A DNA stretch of 64,000 bases from Colius striatus (lineage: Eukaryota > Chordata > Aves > Coliiformes > Coliidae), in NCBI RefSeq assembly GCF_028858725.1, contig NC_084759.1, positions 96,840,362-96,904,361 of the forward strand. Reading direction: 5' to 3'. A model generated the notes under the pieces. It had not been told where the DNA came from, searched no databases, and saw only the letters and a list, made by a program, of their open reading frames with translations. Made by a program: the position numbers and the translations under genes. This document shows positions 26,846-36,357 of this stretch, one piece after another. Position 1 is the first letter of the stretch. Each line of letters starts with the position of its first letter.

Positions 26846-28443
26846 GTGTTCTGAATGAGCATTATTATAAATATATTTCTTCTGCCTTTCCTCAAAACAG
26901 CAAAGAAGGGACAGAAAAGTAAAAAATACCTTCCCTAAAATAGAAAAATAAAGGGTTCTAACGTGTTCCTGACAAAGTCTGTGCTGAACCTTTCCTGGTC
27001 AACAAGAAAATAAGCACTTTTCATTCTATATTTTTAAACCTATGACATGGAAAAACATTTCCCAGTAACACAAACCATTACCTGTACCTTCATACATCAC
27101 CTTATTCAACAGAAATATTTGTTTAAATATCCTCTTTATTTTTAAAGCTCCAGTCTCTGAGGTGAACACTGCTTTTCATATCCCACCCCAGTTATCTAAA
27201 GGTTAGGAAAAAATGAATGCTGGTATCTACCATCTGTCAGTTCATATTTGAAATTCAAAAAGATAAAAAATAATAATAAAAAGCTGAAATGCAGTGTAAA
27301 CAAATTTAAGAGACCTAGAGAGCTCAACACACGTTTAAATAAGCTTTTAAAGAATTCACATTCATGAAGTCTCTTTTATTCAAATCTCTGCTAAAACAGC
27401 TCATTTCCCCCCCGCTTTTTTTTTTATTTTTCCCCTTTAGTTCTTTCCACAAACATTCAACTGGTAGTAAGTCATAATGTACCAATCTTAAAATTCTCCT
27501 TTGTGCATACCAGTGAATTGTAGCTGTGTACTTTTGAAGCTCCTTCTTTTGAAGAACAAAAACAAAACAAAGAAGAAATCTCTATGCAAACAATAGAATG
27601 TTGAATGGACACAAGGGCCTAGCTTCTATTTCAGTGCCAAAAACAGATCACATCAATTTTGCTCTGTAAAGATCAGCTACTTTGTTTACGCTCAAACCTT
27701 TGTCAGAAAAGTATTAAAGATGTTTGTTCAAAAGCTGCTTGTTAAAGTAGGTGCTTTTACCTTATTTTCGGCTTTTAGAAAAAATTTTGCTATTTCACTT
27801 TAAACATATTTCACTTAGCTGGGTCATGCTCAGATGAAAACACAGAGCTCACAAATGGTGCCAACTATCAGCAGTTCCTCATTTCTTACTTCCTAAAGGG
27901 GACCCAGAGGCAGAACTGATGTTACAGTACTGATTTCTGGCACGTGTACCTTTTAGCTTTCATTGCCATTGTTTCTTGCTGAATACTAAGATAAGTTTCA
28001 AGCATATCATAGACTCCTGTGTCTAAATTTTAATTTTTGCTCAAAGAGGAACCAGACTAACGCTCTTGTGCAAGCTAACATCTTGGTTCTTAAAAGTGAA
28101 GAAATGCACAATACACTAACTAAATCCAATTGACTATAAATTTCAAGGATAAACCTGTCCTGGACAGAGACAGCTTTTACTGCCTTGTCAGTTACAAGCA
28201 GAAAGTCGAACCTCATAAACAATCACCTTTCTTTCTAACATTTTCTTAATAAAAGTCTCCTTTAATTTTTAATGGAGAGTCTGCTGATGGGAATGAGTAA
28301 TTTAAGACTTGAAAATGCCAAATGCACAGGTTACGAAAGCTTTAAAGGAAGACTTCTGATGAAAAGCTTTCTGAGGAAGATAAAATGTAATACTGAAAGG
28401 CTAGATGCAGTATTACAATTTATTGTTTAGGAGATATAAACGG
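26846..28443. other. intergenic, nothing recognised
   Basis: AT-rich, with a C8/T-rich homopolymer patch near 27410. No gene recognised. Confidence 0.45.
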
Positions 28444-28978
28444 TATGGTGATTTAACCACAGCTGGCAACTAAGCTCCACAAAGTTGCTTCCTCATTCAG
28501 AAGGGTAAAAAACCCCACATAGGCTGACATGAGAACAGTTTGATAATTAAATAAAATATTAACAAATTTTAAGGAAAAGGAAAATAAGAAAAATATATTA
28601 AAATAAAACCCAAGATAAAACGATTTCTCACCACCAACCAACCAACACCCAGTCTGTTCTGAGCACTAACCCCTGTCCCAGCCAGCTTTTTTCCTCATTT
28701 ATATACTGGGCACAACACTGTATGGTATGGGACATCCCTTTGGCCAGTTCAGGGTTAGCCATCCTGGCTGGGTCTCCTCCCAGCTTCTGGTGCACACCCC
28801 CAGCCTCCTTACTGGAAAGGCAGAGTGAGAAGCTGAAAAGTTCTGGATTTCATGTAAACATTGCACAGCAAAAACTAAAACATCAGGGTGTTATTGACAT
28901 TGTTTTCATCCTAAATCCAAAACACAGCACTGTACCAGCTGTGAGGAAGAAAACTAATGCTATCCCACCTGAAAGCAG
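28444..28978 (-). repeat. 3' LTR of the provirus
   Basis: About 535 bp. Matches the right LTR in blocks such as CACCAACCAACCAACACCCAG (near 28632) against the similar block near 32340, and CAGCTTCTGGT near 28779 against 32485. Its terminus next to the internal region lacks the expected last bases and merges with the RT remnant. Confidence 0.85.
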
Positions 28979-29420
28979 CTTTCAAAAGGGTTTGAACTAC
29001 TTTCTTCCCTTCCTCAAAAACATCTTCTGCCAAGTTGCCCCCCACAGCGATGTCATCAGTGTATTGCAGGTGTTCCAGAGCTTCACCTTGGTCCAGTGCA
29101 GCCTGGATCAGTCCATGGCAAATGGTGGGGCTGTGTTTCCACCCCTCTGACAGTTGATTCTAGGTGTAGTGAACACCCCTCCAAAGGAAAGCAAACTAGA
29201 GCGTGCGCTCCACTGCCAAAGAGACCAAGAAGAATGCATTCTTGGCTGTTTCCAATTCCAGTTTGTATTGGAGTTCCAGCATATCCAGCAATGCCGGCAT
29301 TCAATGGTGTCGTGACTTCATTCAGGTCACAAGAGTCTACTGCCAGTCTCCAGTCTCCACTAGACTTTCACACTGACCATATGGGGCTGTTAAAAGGTGA
29401 GCAAATCCTGCTGATCACCC
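28979..29420 (-). pseudogene. ERV reverse transcriptase remnant
   Basis: On the minus strand one frame shows the ERV reverse-transcriptase core: the KHSPTICHG motif near 29120-29150 and the catalytic YxDD box as YTDD at 29052-29063, followed by about 28 codons before the frame enters the 3' LTR. Upstream in the same frame there are five stop codons across roughly 130 codons, and a short stretch normally containing the first catalytic aspartate of the fingers/palm appears deleted. The enzyme is therefore dead. Downstream RNase H and integrase are missing. Confidence 0.8.
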
Positions 29421-30074
29421 CACAGCTCTCCAGGGAACAAACCTGTTTATGGATGGAAATAAGGGAGTCTCAGTTGTGGTAGTGATTGGCACCTGTCGTT
29501 CTTCAGTCCTCAGCAGCTCCACAGCAGAAGGATCCTCCGACAGAATGATCAAGGTAGACAGCTAATTTCCTCTGCAGCTACACCAAAGGTCCATTGGTAC
29601 CCTTTTGAGTCCTTGAAATACTCTCTTTTGAGGCAGTTCACGCCAAGGACACATGAGGCCTCTGGGCCAGTCACTATGGGGTGCTTTTACCATTCATTCT
29701 CAGTTAGGCTCACTTCTACCTCTAGTATAGTTAGCTGTTGGGGTCCCCCGTTACTCCAGAATTACAGCTGGCCTTTTCCCTTTTGTTGCATGATAGCATT
29801 AGAGTACACTCTGCAATCGTTTCCACCAGAGCCTGTGGGTCTCTTGTGCTAGACTACCAAATCCCCATGGCCCAATAAACCTGGCTGTCCCCTTCTTACA
29901 CCTGTCTCGAGGCAGCACCCCTCTAGTCCTGGTCAGAGTATTCATTACTCACTTGTAACTACAAATCAGAAGTCCTGTTATTAAGATCAGAAGTTAGATC
30001 AGCCCTTTTACTTTGGGAAACTGTACACTGGAAACCAGAGCAGCAGTTTTCCCAGAACCACTTTTTGTGATTGT
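29421..30074 (-). pseudogene. ERV protease / pre-RT region remnant
   Basis: Continuation of the provirus interior. On the minus strand the section around 29590-29700 reads as a protease-to-RT linker-like stretch (a frame with EASCVLGVNCLKREYF), interrupted by stops. The remaining part is assigned by position between gag-like and RT sequence rather than by clear motifs. Confidence 0.5.
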
Positions 30075-30476
30075 TTATTGTTGCAACTCAGGATATCCTG
30101 TGCCTCTAAGGTTGAGAGATTTTCCATCCCATTTCCTCACGTTCTCCCTGTGGTCAGACAGGTAAAACCACAGAACAGCCCATGATCTGTATCCACTATA
30201 TCCTCTCTTATTGAGCAGAGGAATGCCAACTACTAAAAGCAAAGATACTGGTTCATACAGATGTGGAGTAGGGCAAAACCTCTTTGAACTGATGGAACTC
30301 CCAAGGCAGTTTCTCCACAGACAAGACACAGACTCATAGGGAGGAGGAGAGCCTTTCTTCATATTGCCAGAGTTGGCCAGCTGCTTCATCCACTGTTTGT
30401 CCCTCTGTCTTGCCAGGTCATTACTGCCCCTGAGTTGGCATACAACAATGGAGTGCTCTGTACAAACTTCTGCCAC
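30075..30476 (-). pseudogene. ERV interior open frame, probably gag-derived
   Basis: A 133-codon minus-strand frame within the provirus, upstream of the protease/RT remnants in reading order. It contains a PPPY motif (late-domain-like) in KKGSPPPYES and basic, Gln-rich sequence before it. No zinc knuckle is visible. Its position suggests gag or the gag-pro boundary, but I cannot confirm homology by eye. It starts with ATG yet has no reason to be an independent gene. Confidence 0.4.
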
Positions 30477-30786
30477 ATAGGTGGTATGTGTTGGACTTCA
30501 TCTAGATCTTTGGATAGCTGCATGTTGTCCAAGTCATCACAAATCACCTGGCTAATTCCCTTAGGTACTGGTTACCTCTCTCCATGGTGTTTCACTTGCC
30601 TGGGTGACATACAACATCTTCCCTGAAGGGATTGCATTCCCTTGCATCTCACAGTTGATTCAAGACACTTGTGTTCATTTTCCTTTCACATTGTCAATGC
30701 TCCCTTCCCTAGACATGGAACCCAGCTGCTTGGCTTCCACATCCTCTAATTCCACACTACTGGCACCATTGAGTGGGGCCAATTAA

Positions 30787-31515
30787 TGTTGTGGTTTTGC
30801 CCAGCCAGCAAATGAAGATCCACAACAGTCTCTTTCTCACTGCCCCTCATCCACTTCTACCTTCCTTAGGATGGCAGAGGCCCCACCAAAATGGGAGCAA
30901 AAGAGATAACCAAGGTTGTTGAAGATTGAGACAAGGGCAGTGAGAGCTCGCTGCCAATTACAGCTCCGGGCAAAACAGACTCCAGTACTCAGAGGGCAAA
31001 GTAGGAAAGTTTATTCTACTACCTACAAGAAACAGAACAGAAAGCAAAAAGAAAGCAGTATGATGAGAAAAATACAACCAGCACTTTTAAGATCTCCCTC
31101 TCCCATCCCTCCTTTCTTCCCAGGCTCAGCTCACTGCTTCTGATATCTCTACCTCCTCCCCAACTCAATGACACGGAGCAGGTAGGGAGTGGGGGATGTG
31201 GTCAGTCTCTCCCAGATGGGCTCTGCTGCTTCTCTCTTCTCAGATGAGGACAACTGCTGGCATTCTTCCACTTCTCCAACACAGAGTTCCTCCCATGGGA
31301 CACAGACCTTAACGAACTTTTCTGGTGTGGGCTCTTCCCAGCAGCTGCAGCTTCTGCCAATACAGGGTCCCTCAGATGGGACACAGCCTCCTCTGGGCAT
31401 AGTCAGTGCCCCTGATGCAGGGTCTTTAACAAAATGCAAACAAATCACTGCTTCACCAGTCCTCCCCACAGAATGCAGAGCACATCGCAGTGATTGGTGT
31501 CTCTGAAATTGCCAC
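30787..31515 (-). mobile_element. second LTR type nested in the provirus
   Basis: The left edge TGTTGTGGTTTTGCCCAGCC is the end of another common avian LTR type. The block CTGCCAATTACAGCTCCGGG near 30950 and the CTCAATGACACGGAGCAGG block near 31165 fit the same LTR. A short-period pattern of CCCATGGGACACAG / CCTCAGATGGGACACAG units at about 31290-31395 is characteristic of it. It interrupts the gag region, so it inserted after the host provirus. Right edge and orientation are approximate; the far end looks truncated. The 125-codon minus frame here is a repeat artefact. Confidence 0.55.
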
Positions 31516-31529
31516 GGGAATAGCATACT

Positions 31530-32134
31530 TTTCCAGATTTACCAGTTTTTCTAGATCCTGTGGTTTGTTCCAAGGTAAAGTTCCAAAATACTGCAGTTGC
31601 TCACTGTCTTAGGTACTTGCTCATATTATCCCACATACTCTGCCAGTTTGTAATTACCCAGCCTCAGGGCAGAGCTCTGGATGGTAATCCTAAACACTCT
31701 CAAGAGGTATTGTAACTAGTCTGGAGTAAAAGGGAAAGGAGAAGCAGCAAAGGAAAGCATTTTCTCCTTGTCTCCCCTATAGATTGGCTCTCCAAGGTAA
31801 AAGGTGTAATTATTAATAGTTTCCAAGAGATGGTTCACAAAGTACAGAAATTATAGCAATGGTGAGCACAAACACCAGATTAGTCTCATGACTAGGAATA
31901 TTATCATATCATAAGCCAGTGTTACACAGTACAGCAAAATGATAACCTTAATCCAGCTCTCATATGTGAAACAGCTCAACAGGGAACACTGTCAGCAAGT
32001 AAGGAGTTGCATAACACAACTCTGAAAACAAACAAATCACTATTGTGAGCAATGACTACCGAGTTGTAGTGAAGGCTTATAACAATTTGTTTTAACATGC
32101 TCTGGTCAGATCTGTCATTATCCTAACTCTTCAA
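31530..32134 (-). pseudogene. ERV leader and gag start remnant
   Basis: Minus-strand sequence between the nested LTR and the primer-binding site. Near 31640-31665 a frame reads GNYKLAEYVG, typical of the start of this family's gag, followed by stop codons. The rest is leader. No intact frame. Confidence 0.5.
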
Positions 32135-32152
32135 GCCCCAGATTTGGCAACA
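32135..32152 (-). other. provirus primer-binding site, tRNA-Lys type
   Basis: Minus strand TGTTGCCAAATCTGGGGC, 13 of 18 bases identical to the tRNA-Lys-type primer site. It lies 8 bases from the LTR edge at 32161, as in the element at 800-1410. Confidence 0.6.
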
Positions 32153-32160
32153 AAAAGGAC

Positions 32161-32532
32161 TGCCACGGTTTAATTTCCAGAGAGCAACTAAGCATCACAC
32201 AGCTGTCCACTCCCTCTGCCCTGGTGGGATGGGGAGGAGAAGTGGAAGGATAACAGAAAACTCATCAGTTGTAAATAAAAAAAAAAAAAAAAAGAGAAAT
32301 AAAAAAATAAGAATAACAAGTGATGGAAAAATTCGCCCACCATCAACTAACCAATGCCAAGCCTGTTCCAAGCAGTGGCCTCCAAGCCAGCTTTTCCCCT
32401 GATTTATGTACTGAGTAAGGTGAAATATGGCACAGGATATCTCCTTGGTCAGTTTGGGTCAGATGTCCTGGCCATGCTCCCACCCAGCTTCTGGTACACC
32501 CCCATTAACGCTATCCTACTGGAAATCAGGAC
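32161..32532 (-). repeat. 5' LTR of the provirus, internally deleted
   Basis: About 372 bp. Minus-strand start TGTCCTGATTTCC at 32532 and end AATTAAACCGTGGCA at 32161. It lacks about 155 bp that the 3' LTR has (corresponding to about 28801-28955), so the two LTRs differ by a large deletion as well as by substitutions. Confidence 0.85.
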
Positions 32533-32850
32533 AGAGGGAGACTGGGATAAATGCAGTTTCTCAAAGGACAATTTCCCTGCAATCCCTCTGATTATTCAAG
32601 AGTACCTAACAGATCTACAATTGCAAAAAATCCTTCTTCAGAAGCTTAGTTAACATATGTATTATTGCAGCTTCTCCTGTGATAAACCTCAGCCTCATGC
32701 ACTGATCCATACTATGCACATAATCATCATTTTTTCTAGACCCAACAAACCTACCACACTTCATTAATCATTCATTTACCTCTTCACTCCCTTCAAATGA
32801 GTCAAAAGTTCCCAAGAAAAGAAAACCCACTCAAACAGAACAGGACACCA
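32533..32850. other. spacer between provirus and BACH1 3' end
   Basis: About 300 bp of unique-looking sequence between the 5' LTR of the provirus and the most distal candidate poly(A) site of BACH1. It could be part of a longer 3' UTR. Confidence 0.4.
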
Positions 32851-32871
32851 GAAAGTCAAACTTACAGGAAA

Positions 32872-32877
32872 TTTATT
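32872..32877 (-). terminator. candidate distal poly(A) signal AATAAA
   Basis: Minus-strand TGGAATAAATTTCC. Cleavage 15-25 bases on would end the transcript near 32850, giving a 3' UTR of about 3.0 kb. Confidence 0.4.
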
Positions 32878-33056
32878 CCACCTCAGTAGTATTTGCTACC
32901 ACGTGTACTATTTGGGAACTTATAAACTATATAGACTATTTTGCTACTGCTTTCAGAAATGTTACAGTAGTACTACATAAGCGAATAATGCACTAGTAAA
33001 GAATTTTACTCAAAGAGATTTGTACAAAAAAAGCCTTTGTAGAAAGGATAGTGGTT

Positions 33057-33062
33057 TTTATT
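33057..33062 (-). terminator. candidate poly(A) signal AATAAA
   Basis: Second minus-strand AATAAA, 64 bases beyond the previous one. Confidence 0.3.
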
Positions 33063-33120
33063 GTAGTTTTAAAAAATACTGAATTATGAAAGATACAAAA
33101 TCAATTGTTTTAATTATCTG

Positions 33121-33126
33121 TTTATT
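33121..33126 (-). terminator. candidate poly(A) signal AATAAA
   Basis: Minus-strand AATAAA (TTTATT on plus) in AT-rich context; a proximal alternative that would give a 3' UTR of about 2.8 kb. Confidence 0.35.
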
Positions 33127-34269
33127 TTACAATCTGTATGCCATCATACTCTTATGGCTTTAAGATAGTCTGTTCAAAGTATTTTTCAAACATGCTTTAA
33201 CAAAGTATTTTACAATTTCAAAACTGAGTATTACTTTACTTAAAAAAAACCCTCCAAAATATTTACCTGAGAATTCTGTATCATAAAATTGTCATTCATT
33301 CATTCTTAACTTTTGCAAGTTGATGATACAGGCTATAGAAGTCAACATGCAACTTGTGGGTCCTATTGTATTAAATAACTATTTTCAAAATTATTTAGAT
33401 GCAGATGGTTAGGCAAAAACCTACCCTCAAACATTTCATCAAACATGACATGAATTCTACTCTATGTCAATGGCAGCCATGACTGCTGCACTGGAAGCCC
33501 TGCACTGTTTTCCGGGTGGAATTCAGACCCTGGCTAGTCACCAGACTGCAGCACTGGAGCACAACTCTTTGGCAGATAATCCAGCCTCTGAACTTGGTAA
33601 CCACTGACCTTGTTTTCCAACATCCACAGCCAAGTGTGTCAGGGGTTTGAACCACTCGATACGTTCAAGGTCCTGGCCAGTCATTCTCTACATATACACT
33701 CCCACCTCTTTAGAGTAAGTATTTAACCCAAGGAATTCCATTTCAGAGTATGTGTACTATTAGGACAATGCTTTAACACCATTATCCACGTCATTTCAGA
33801 GCATCACCAGCTTTAAAAGTGATATTATATATGGACAGTAGAGAGGTTTGGGGCTCTTTAGTTTTATTTTTTCTTGTTGGTTTGCTCTTTAAATAAAATG
33901 GAGATTTACAAGTAAAACACTGCCCAGAGTGGCAGCACAGGAGGGAGGCAGGATTAAATTAACCAGGCATATACAGACACTGGAGAAAAAACCCAGAGAG
34001 CTTCATGAGTAATACATATACAGGATCAACATATATCAATGAGAGTAATTTGAAGCATTTCAATCCAATTATCTGAAAATACATTAAAAGCAGTAGAACT
34101 TTCATGATGTCTGCCATATAGTACTTATTTCTGAATTTTAGCTACTGCAAGCACCATTTTATACAAGCTATGCTCCATTAACATACATTTTCTCCTTAAA
34201 AAAGTAATTCTATATGATGAAAATCCAAGGATATCACTAGAGATTTGAATCAACTTTCAATCCCATAGG

Positions 34270-34277
34270 TGAGGTAG
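34270..34277 (-). promoter_or_regulatory. candidate let-7 site (8-mer)
   Basis: Minus-strand CTACCTCA, the second let-7 8-mer match in the predicted 3' UTR, about 110 bases from the miR-155 8-mer. Confidence 0.6.
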
Positions 34278-34383
34278 TGTAGTCACTTGTATTACGTGCT
34301 GGTTATGAGAAGTACTGTTGAAATCTGTAAAATTTTTTAATTGGTTTTTTTAAATAAGTGGCTTAATAGTCTTAACATATTTA

Positions 34384-34391
34384 TTAATGCT
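34384..34391 (-). promoter_or_regulatory. candidate miR-155 site (8-mer)
   Basis: Minus-strand AGCATTAA, a full miR-155 8-mer seed match in the predicted 3' UTR, 170 bases from a let-7 site. Confidence 0.6.
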
Positions 34392-34552
34392 ATGTTACCT
34401 ATAAAGGAGGAAAGGAAAAAAAAAGATCCCTTCCAAGAACAAGTTTTGCCTCACTGCAAGATAAAACTGCAAAGTAGTATTTACAACAGTCCTCTGCTTA
34501 GTTGCAGCCTACTATACATGCACACAAAGACACAGAAAGCTAATATACATTC

Positions 34553-34560
34553 TGAGGTAG
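34553..34560 (-). promoter_or_regulatory. candidate let-7 site (8-mer)
   Basis: Minus-strand CTACCTCA, a full let-7 8-mer seed match inside the predicted 3' UTR. Confidence 0.6.
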
Positions 34561-35839
34561 GAAATGAAGAATTCCACTGGTGTGTACAAGATTCTTCATG
34601 TTTTGTACACCAGCAAAACCAAAGGTTTCTGTGGTGAGGTTCAATACTTAGTTCTGGTGTGAGAATAACATCTAAATAGCAAAGCATCATCAGTATAACA
34701 ATATGCGTCTACTGAAATGTAAAAATCTAAAACATGGGGATTATTCTTAGTGGCTGAATTTCTCCTTCACAAGTAAAGAAAATTCCTCCAGCTCATTTCC
34801 TTATGATGCTTTCTATACGTTTAGACTTCCAGCACAAGCCATTGAAAATGTGCTACAGGTTCAGCCACAGAAGTATCCCAGAGACTAATTTTTTCTGAAA
34901 TAGATCTTCACTGGTCCCAGTGATCATCAAACAAACACATTTGTATATTATATTTTAGGCAATTAGGCATTGCAGTTGAAGAGTTTGGTGCCTGAATACC
35001 TTAAACTGTCCTTAAACTTTCACAATACTTTGACTCCTTATCACAAGCAGCAGCAAGCTTGAAGGTGCTAGAACAGTAAGTCACAAAACAGTAATGAACT
35101 TTAAACAAGCATAGAGAATACAGATGCCAGAGGATCCAATGCACACTAATCAAGGAACTGTATCAGTTTCAAACTTCTGCCTTTCCCAGTATGTTGTTGT
35201 TCCTCTCATCGAATTTACAGAAGAGAGCAGTATGCTTCAGCATTCCTGCTATTCCAGTTGTCTTAATTACATACTGGAGAGCTAAGACAAAGGCATATAT
35301 TCAATAAAAGCTGGCTCTAGTATAGGGATGGGAACAGCAGAAAGCAGTGAGCTGTTCCAGAGCACACTTTCCAGATTGTCCTCATACTGTCATGTTATCC
35401 AAACCCATCCATAAAATAAACATTTACAGAACTCATATATGCTTCTTAGGGTTTGTCCACCAGGAAAAACAAAGAAATCTTGAGAGAGAATTCCAGGTAT
35501 ACAAGTCACTGTGAATAAACACCTAATAGGCATCCTGTCTTGAGATGCAGAGTGGCATTAGGTACTCTGGCATAAATCAGAGTGAAGGCTGCTCTATATC
35601 TTAATAAAAGCTTCCTCACAAATAAACATCTGTGTACAATGTTTATACTTCCCAACAGCTTTCCTGAACTCTCCTTGGCATCACCACGCAGAGAGAATTC
35701 CAAGGCTGACACATACAAATGACACTCTTGAACTACGCAGAGTAAACCCAAAGCTTGCCAAGATGATCATGTCACTGTCAATGTATTTTCAAAAGATTTA
35801 AATTTCATTTCCTCTTTCACTTACTAAGTTACTTTACAA

Positions 35840-35846
35840 TAATGCT
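35840..35846 (-). promoter_or_regulatory. candidate miR-155 site (7-mer)
   Basis: Minus-strand AGCATTA pairs with miR-155 bases 2-8. It lies about 50 bases after the BACH1 stop codon. Confidence 0.5.
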
Positions 35847-35895
35847 CAGTCTTGCTTTTGGTTGCAACATTGAGAGGCTAGTAACAGGACGAGAC

Positions 35896-36357
35896 TCACT
35901 CATCTGTAGTGCATTTGTCAGTCATTTGCTGACAGAAGTCTGTGATACCACCGCTCTGTCCACACTGTTCCACAAGCGAAGTTTTCTCTAATGTTCTTAG
36001 AGAAGTTGGCTGCAGTTTCTGTACTTGATCACATGTTGCATCACACATACTTTTCACAATTTGATAACAAGAACTCTGATCATCTGTAGAGTTCACACCT
36101 GAAAGGCCATCTGCTAATTCTAAACAAGTCGGTATTGCAAGCTCATTTTCAGATGGAGCTGTTCGTTCTCTCTCCGGGAATAAAAATGAAAGTGGACAAT
36201 CTGAGGAAGAATACTTTGCAAGTATTTGTATTTGCTCATGACTCAAGGCTGCTTCCTTACAAACCTGCTGACAAAGTCCAGTCAGATTTTGCTTCGTCTC
36301 ACCCAGAGTTGATAAAATGTGGTTTCTTTCCTTCAGTAGGTTCTCCTTTTCATTTTG
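35896..36357 (-). CDS. BACH1: BACH1 exon 5: codons 612-764 and stop
   Basis: Acceptor CTTCTTACAG at 36359-36358 after an unusually long pure T tract (visible as A-run at 36366-36382 on the plus strand), then [20 protein letters not shown] completing the leucine zipper. Contains the Cys-Pro motif DCPLSFLF at about residue 665 and the conserved C-terminus with [20 protein letters not shown] before a stop at 35896-35898, corresponding to the cytoplasmic localisation segment described for this protein. The region between 672 and 740 is the least conserved. Confidence 0.97.
   Translation of the reverse strand, partial: QNEKENLLKERNHILSTLGETKQNLTGLCQQVCKEAALSHEQIQILAKYSSSDCPLSFLFPERERTAPSENELAIPTCLELADGLSGVNSTDDQSSCYQIVKSMCDATCDQVQKLQPTSLRTLEKTSLVEQCGQSGGITDFCQQMTDKCTTDE

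Larger units (their letters stand above)
28444..32532 (-). mobile_element. defective endogenous retrovirus (avian ERVL-like), minus strand
   Basis: A provirus of about 4.1 kb with two LTRs in the same orientation (28444-28978 and 32161-32532), a primer-binding site at 32135-32152, gag-like remains, protease-like sequence and a reverse-transcriptase remnant. Reading on the minus strand the order is 5' LTR, PBS, gag, nested foreign LTR, protease, RT, 3' LTR. RNase H, integrase and any env are absent because the RT frame runs straight into the 3' LTR. Frames are broken by many stops, so it cannot make functional proteins. I saw no clear target-site duplication: the flanking bases (28438-28443 and 32533-32538) differ. 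Confidence 0.85.
32850..35895 (-). other. BACH1: BACH1 3' UTR (predicted, about 3 kb)
   Basis: AT-rich unique sequence directly after the stop codon, free of young repeats until the provirus. Contains two let-7 and two miR-155 seed matches, consistent with BACH1 being a known target of both, and several AATAAA signals on the minus strand. A more GC-rich patch lies at about 33460-33670. The end is uncertain. Confidence 0.65.

Noticed and set aside
1..28443. Exons of GRIK1, the usual neighbour downstream of BACH1
   Set aside because: I looked for conserved glutamate-receptor coding sequence on the plus strand and found none; the gene probably lies further left.
29096..29482. 128-codon plus-strand frame
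   Set aside because: It is antisense to the reverse-transcriptase remnant of the provirus.
31149..31526. Cys/Glu-rich 125-codon minus-strand frame
   Set aside because: Lies in the nested LTR; its internal repetition comes from LTR repeat units.
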